Positions 61,371-64,000 of a DNA stretch of 64,000 bases are shown one piece after another; within the stretch, counting starts at the first letter, position 1, and the number at the start of each line of letters is the position of its first letter. The translations under genes were made by a program, and so were the position numbers. The notes under the pieces were generated by a model, which did no database searches, was not told where the DNA came from, and saw only the letters and a list, made by a program, of their open reading frames with translations. Origin of the DNA: Pseudomonadota bacterium (GTDB lineage: Bacteria; Pseudomonadota; Alphaproteobacteria; Sneathiellales; Sneathiellaceae); contig JANSXH010000011.1 of assembly GCA_024743055.1 (NCBI GenBank), positions 93,944 to 157,943 on the forward strand, in the 5' to 3' direction.

Positions 61371-61982
61371 TTGGGTAAATCTATTAAAGCTGCCATTGCC
61401 GGCATTGGCTTTGTTGCGCTTGTTCCGTTTCTTTCCCTCGGTAGCGGAATGATATCCACTGCTGTCGCGCAGTCAAACTTGCCACAAGCTGTGATTTCTG
61501 TGGTCAATATTGACCATATTCTGAAAGTATCAAAGCCATCCAAGGTGGCAACTGAGGAAATTAACGCCAAGCTGAAAGCCGTGGACGATCTATTGAAGAA
61601 GCGTGGCGAAGAGCTTCAGAAAGAGAAACAGGACCTCGACAAACAGCGGGCAATAATTTCGCCCGACGCCTATCGTAAAAAAATTGAGACCTTGAACCAG
61701 GAATTTCAGTCTCTACAAAGGGACTCACAGGTAGCCCGCGCCGAGTTTAATAAGATCATTCAGGATTATCGCCTGAGGTTGCGCGAGCTTATCACCCGGC
61801 AGGCTGCTGAAGTCAGTGCAGAACGAGGGGTCAATATCGGAATGGATAGTGCCAGAATTGTCTTTTTCGACAACACGATGGATATTACGGAAGAAGTGCT
61901 AGAGCGCTTCAATAACTCCAATCCAGAACCCTTGAAGATTACTGTGGAACAAGGATCAGCGGGCGGAGAGAAGAAAAACTAG
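61371..61982 (+). CDS. OmpH/Skp-family periplasmic chaperone-like protein
   Basis: Protein of 203 residues resembling Skp/OmpH, which escorts unfolded outer-membrane proteins. A signal peptide (GKSIKAAIAGIGFVALVPFL, cleavage after TAVAQ) precedes a short beta part (VISVVNIDHILKVS). A long coiled-coil follows (about 75-150: LLKKRGEELQKEKQDLDKQR and further). TTG 61371 is chosen: GGAG (61361-61364) lies 6 bases upstream and the signal peptide then begins at once; ATG 61359 is the alternative. It is not next to bamA/lpxD as Skp usually is, so it may be a paralogue. It abuts convergent adenosine deaminase. Confidence 0.85.
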   Translation: MGKSIKAAIAGIGFVALVPFLSLGSGMISTAVAQSNLPQAVISVVNIDHILKVSKPSKVATEEINAKLKAVDDLLKKRGEELQKEKQDLDKQRAIISPDAYRKKIETLNQEFQSLQRDSQVARAEFNKIIQDYRLRLRELITRQAAEVSAERGVNIGMDSARIVFFDNTMDITEEVLERFNNSNPEPLKITVEQGSAGGEKKN

Positions 61983-61983
61983 A

Positions 61984-62955
61984 TCATTGATTTAGCTTGG
62001 ATAGCAATTCTTCTTTTAGTGTTCCGTCACAGAATGACGCCTTCAGCGCATTTTCAGTTATTTTCTTAAGGTCGGTGCCAGACAGCTTGTAATGTTTGGC
62101 CGCTTCAGCGTACTCGTGACCAATTGAGGTGGCAAAAAAGGGAGGGTCGTCTGAGTTTAATGTGACGACACAACCGGCATCCAAAAGGCGGCGAAATGGG
62201 TGTTGTCCGCGGCTTGGATAGAGTCCTGTCGAAATATTGCTGCCAGGACACAGCTCCAGTGGAATTTTCCTATCTGCGAGTTCTTCGACCAAAAGGCTGT
62301 CCTCTATTGCTCGTACGCCATGGCCCAGGCGAGAAATAGGTAAATGGTCAAGGGTGTCGCGAATACTCTCCGGACCACCGAACTCACCTGCATGATTGGT
62401 TGTTCGGTACCCTGCCTGGCGGGCTAGACTAAATGCGGGCGCAAAGTCTTCCGGGGTGAACTGGGCTTCATCTCCACCCATGCCAAATCCGACAACATAG
62501 GGATGGGGTGTCGTCACAAACTTCTGTGCTACTTCGAGAGCCCTCTCAGCGCCAAAGTGACGAACACAGGTGACAATAATACGTCCGATAATCCCAAAGT
62601 CTTTAAAAGCATCATCTATACCAGCTGCGATACCTTCCAGATGTTCAGCATAGGAAATCCCGCATTCGGCAGCATGGTCCGGTGACGAGAACATCTCTAC
62701 ATAAATTGTGTCTTCTTTGGCACATCGTGACAGGTAATCATAAGTCACAAGCCGGTAGTCATCCACACTACGAATGGCGGCTGCCGCCTTATCGTAGCAA
62801 CTCAAAAAATCCCAGAAATCTGTCCAGGCAAATTCTCCATCTGACTTGAAGGTGGAGGGATCAAGTTCGGCACCATTTCGAGCAGCCAGTTGCTTCACCA
62901 AAGCGGGTGTAGCAGTCCCTTCAAGATGGACATGGAGCTCGGCTTTCTTGACCAT
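61984..62955 (-). CDS. add: Adenosine deaminase
   Basis: Zinc-dependent deaminase of 323 residues converting adenosine to inosine, or adenine in some relatives. Motifs are HVHLEG (two metal His), FGMGGDEAQF, TNHAGEFGGP (His and catalytic Glu), ISRLGHGVRAIED and TLNSDDPPFF (metal and catalytic Asp). It lies 2 bases downstream of phosphopentomutase, a nucleoside-salvage pair. Sequence does not decide with certainty between adenosine and adenine as substrate. Confidence 0.92.
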   Translation of the reverse strand: MVKKAELHVHLEGTATPALVKQLAARNGAELDPSTFKSDGEFAWTDFWDFLSCYDKAAAAIRSVDDYRLVTYDYLSRCAKEDTIYVEMFSSPDHAAECGISYAEHLEGIAAGIDDAFKDFGIIGRIIVTCVRHFGAERALEVAQKFVTTPHPYVVGFGMGGDEAQFTPEDFAPAFSLARQAGYRTTNHAGEFGGPESIRDTLDHLPISRLGHGVRAIEDSLLVEELADRKIPLELCPGSNISTGLYPSRGQHPFRRLLDAGCVVTLNSDDPPFFATSIGHEYAEAAKHYKLSGTDLKKITENALKASFCDGTLKEELLSKLNQ

Positions 62956-62957
62956 AT

Positions 62958-64000
62958 CTACCTCAAAAAGGAAATGCCATGGCGCAATGGAGCCACCTCT
63001 AAATGGGCGGCAATCGACTGTCCAATATCCGCAAAGCTTTCTCGGATACCTATTGGACCGCCCTCGATGCCTGGACCAAATGCAATGGCCGGAACGACTT
63101 CTCGGGTATGATCAGATCCTGGCCATGTCGGGTCACAACCATGATCTGCCGTCAAGACAACAAGGTCATCTGGTTTCAGTTTGTGGTGTAACTCGGGCAG
63201 GCGGGTATCAAATTCTTCAAGGGCGTTAGCATAGCCGGTGACATCTCTCCGATGACCGAAAGACTGGTCAAAATCGACAAGGTTCGTGAAAATCAGCGCA
63301 CCATCTTCTGCTCGATCTAAAGCTGCAAGAGTTTCATTCATCAATGCCATATTGCCTGCCGCTTTGACAACTTCACCGGTCCCTTGATGAGCAAAAATAT
63401 CGCCGATTTTGCCTACGGATATAACCTGCCGGCCGTTGTCTTCAAGCTGATCAAGCAAGGTCGGTTCCGGGGGCGGAACCGCCAAGTCCTTGCGATTAGC
63501 AGTTCGGGTAAAATTTCCAGGTTCGCCAACAAACGGCCGGGCGATAACCCTTCCGATTTCGAGTTCATCCACAAAGGTGCGCGCGATTTCGCAAAGCTTC
63601 AAAAGTCGATCCAGCCCGAAAGTTTCTTCATGAGCTGCAATCTGCAAAACGCTATCTGCAGATGTGTAAAAGATCGGCTTTCCAGTCGCCATATGCTCAG
63701 CGCCATGCTGGTCGATAATCTCCGTGCCGGAAGCATGGCAGTTTCCGAGAATTCCTGGTAGCTTCCCTTTTTCAATCAAGGTGTCCGTCAGTTTCTTCGG
63801 AAAGCAGGGTACTGTTTTCGGAAAATAGCCCCAATCAAACATAACCGGGACGCCTGCCATCTCCCAATGACCGGAAGGTGTATCCTTCCCGCGGCTTTTC
63901 TCCTGGCAAACACCATAAAGACCTTCATAGGCTTGGGATTGAATTGTCCCTGATTGGTAGTGTTCGTGGGCCGCGAACAGTCCTAGCTTCTCTAGATTAG
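62958..64000 (-). CDS. deoB: Phosphopentomutase (partial, N-terminus beyond window)
   Basis: Interconverts ribose 1-phosphate and ribose 5-phosphate (or the deoxy forms). The frame stays open to the right edge. About 347 residues of roughly 400 are visible, from [14 protein letters not shown] onward. [13 protein letters not shown] carries the phospho-acceptor Thr. [34 protein letters not shown] and [20 protein letters not shown] are the metal-binding motifs of the alkaline-phosphatase-like core. An internal ATG at 63860 is not the start, because conserved sequence continues upstream of it. It forms an operon with add. Confidence 0.95.
   Translation of the reverse strand, partial: NLEKLGLFAAHEHYQSGTIQSQAYEGLYGVCQEKSRGKDTPSGHWEMAGVPVMFDWGYFPKTVPCFPKKLTDTLIEKGKLPGILGNCHASGTEIIDQHGAEHMATGKPIFYTSADSVLQIAAHEETFGLDRLLKLCEIARTFVDELEIGRVIARPFVGEPGNFTRTANRKDLAVPPPEPTLLDQLEDNGRQVISVGKIGDIFAHQGTGEVVKAAGNMALMNETLAALDRAEDGALIFTNLVDFDQSFGHRRDVTGYANALEEFDTRLPELHHKLKPDDLVVLTADHGCDPTWPGSDHTREVVPAIAFGPGIEGGPIGIRESFADIGQSIAAHLEVAPLRHGISFLR

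Overview
The window looks like a chromosomal segment of an alphaproteobacterium. The evidence is the CobN/CobW/CobO/CobQ cobalamin block, type I secretion systems with LapG-type proteases, an ECF41 sigma factor and the intermediate GC content. Genus is not decidable from the sequence. I see no rRNA, tRNA, insertion sequence, prophage or CRISPR array. Genes are densely packed, with many 1- to 10-base overlaps and several probable TTG/GTG starts.

Layout. 1-1621: end of a ureide (allantoin) catabolic operon (uraD end, alc, allA). 1610-7097: GNAT acetyltransferase, RND/MMPL-type membrane protein and helicase HrpB. 7105-16392: type I secretion locus 1, with a membrane-fusion protein and two different ABC half-transporters, divergent across a 323-base AT-rich gap from an RTX protein carrying about 95 nonapeptide repeats. 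16398-37299: a large cobalamin cluster (cobS, cobU, cobB, cobA, cbiD, cobK, cobM, a cbiG-cobJ fusion, cobI, cobL, cobH, cbiX, cbiB, cobQ, cobO, cobN, cobW, cobC). A cobalamin riboswitch precedes a small unannotated ORF and cobW. 37381-43637: orphan MlaF-like ATPase, unknown protein, SDR, DUF924 protein, small lipoprotein, CPA2 antiporter, trypsin-like protease and a small acidic protein.

43677-56339: a Lap-like module, the most interesting part. A tight operon encodes a membrane PAS/HD-GYP-like protein with lost metal ligands, a LapG-family (BTLCP) protein whose catalytic Cys is Ser, a LapC-like fusion protein and a LapB-like ABC exporter. Divergent from it is a TolC-family protein. Next come a second LapG-family protein with an intact Cys-His-Asp triad, a second and even more degenerate membrane HD-GYP-like protein, and a REC-PAS-LuxR regulator. 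No LapD (GGDEF-EAL) is present. I infer that the HD-GYP-like proteins replace LapD as receptors and that the Ser-LapG acts as a non-catalytic partner. The only RTX substrate candidate in the window carries a LapG-type PAAG tetrapeptide.

56614-64000: RluE-type pseudouridine synthase, double-domain Usp, an AhpD-like/ECF41 sigma pair with a readable ECF41 promoter, nitroreductase, GST-like protein, Skp/OmpH-like chaperone, adenosine deaminase, and phosphopentomutase running off the right edge.
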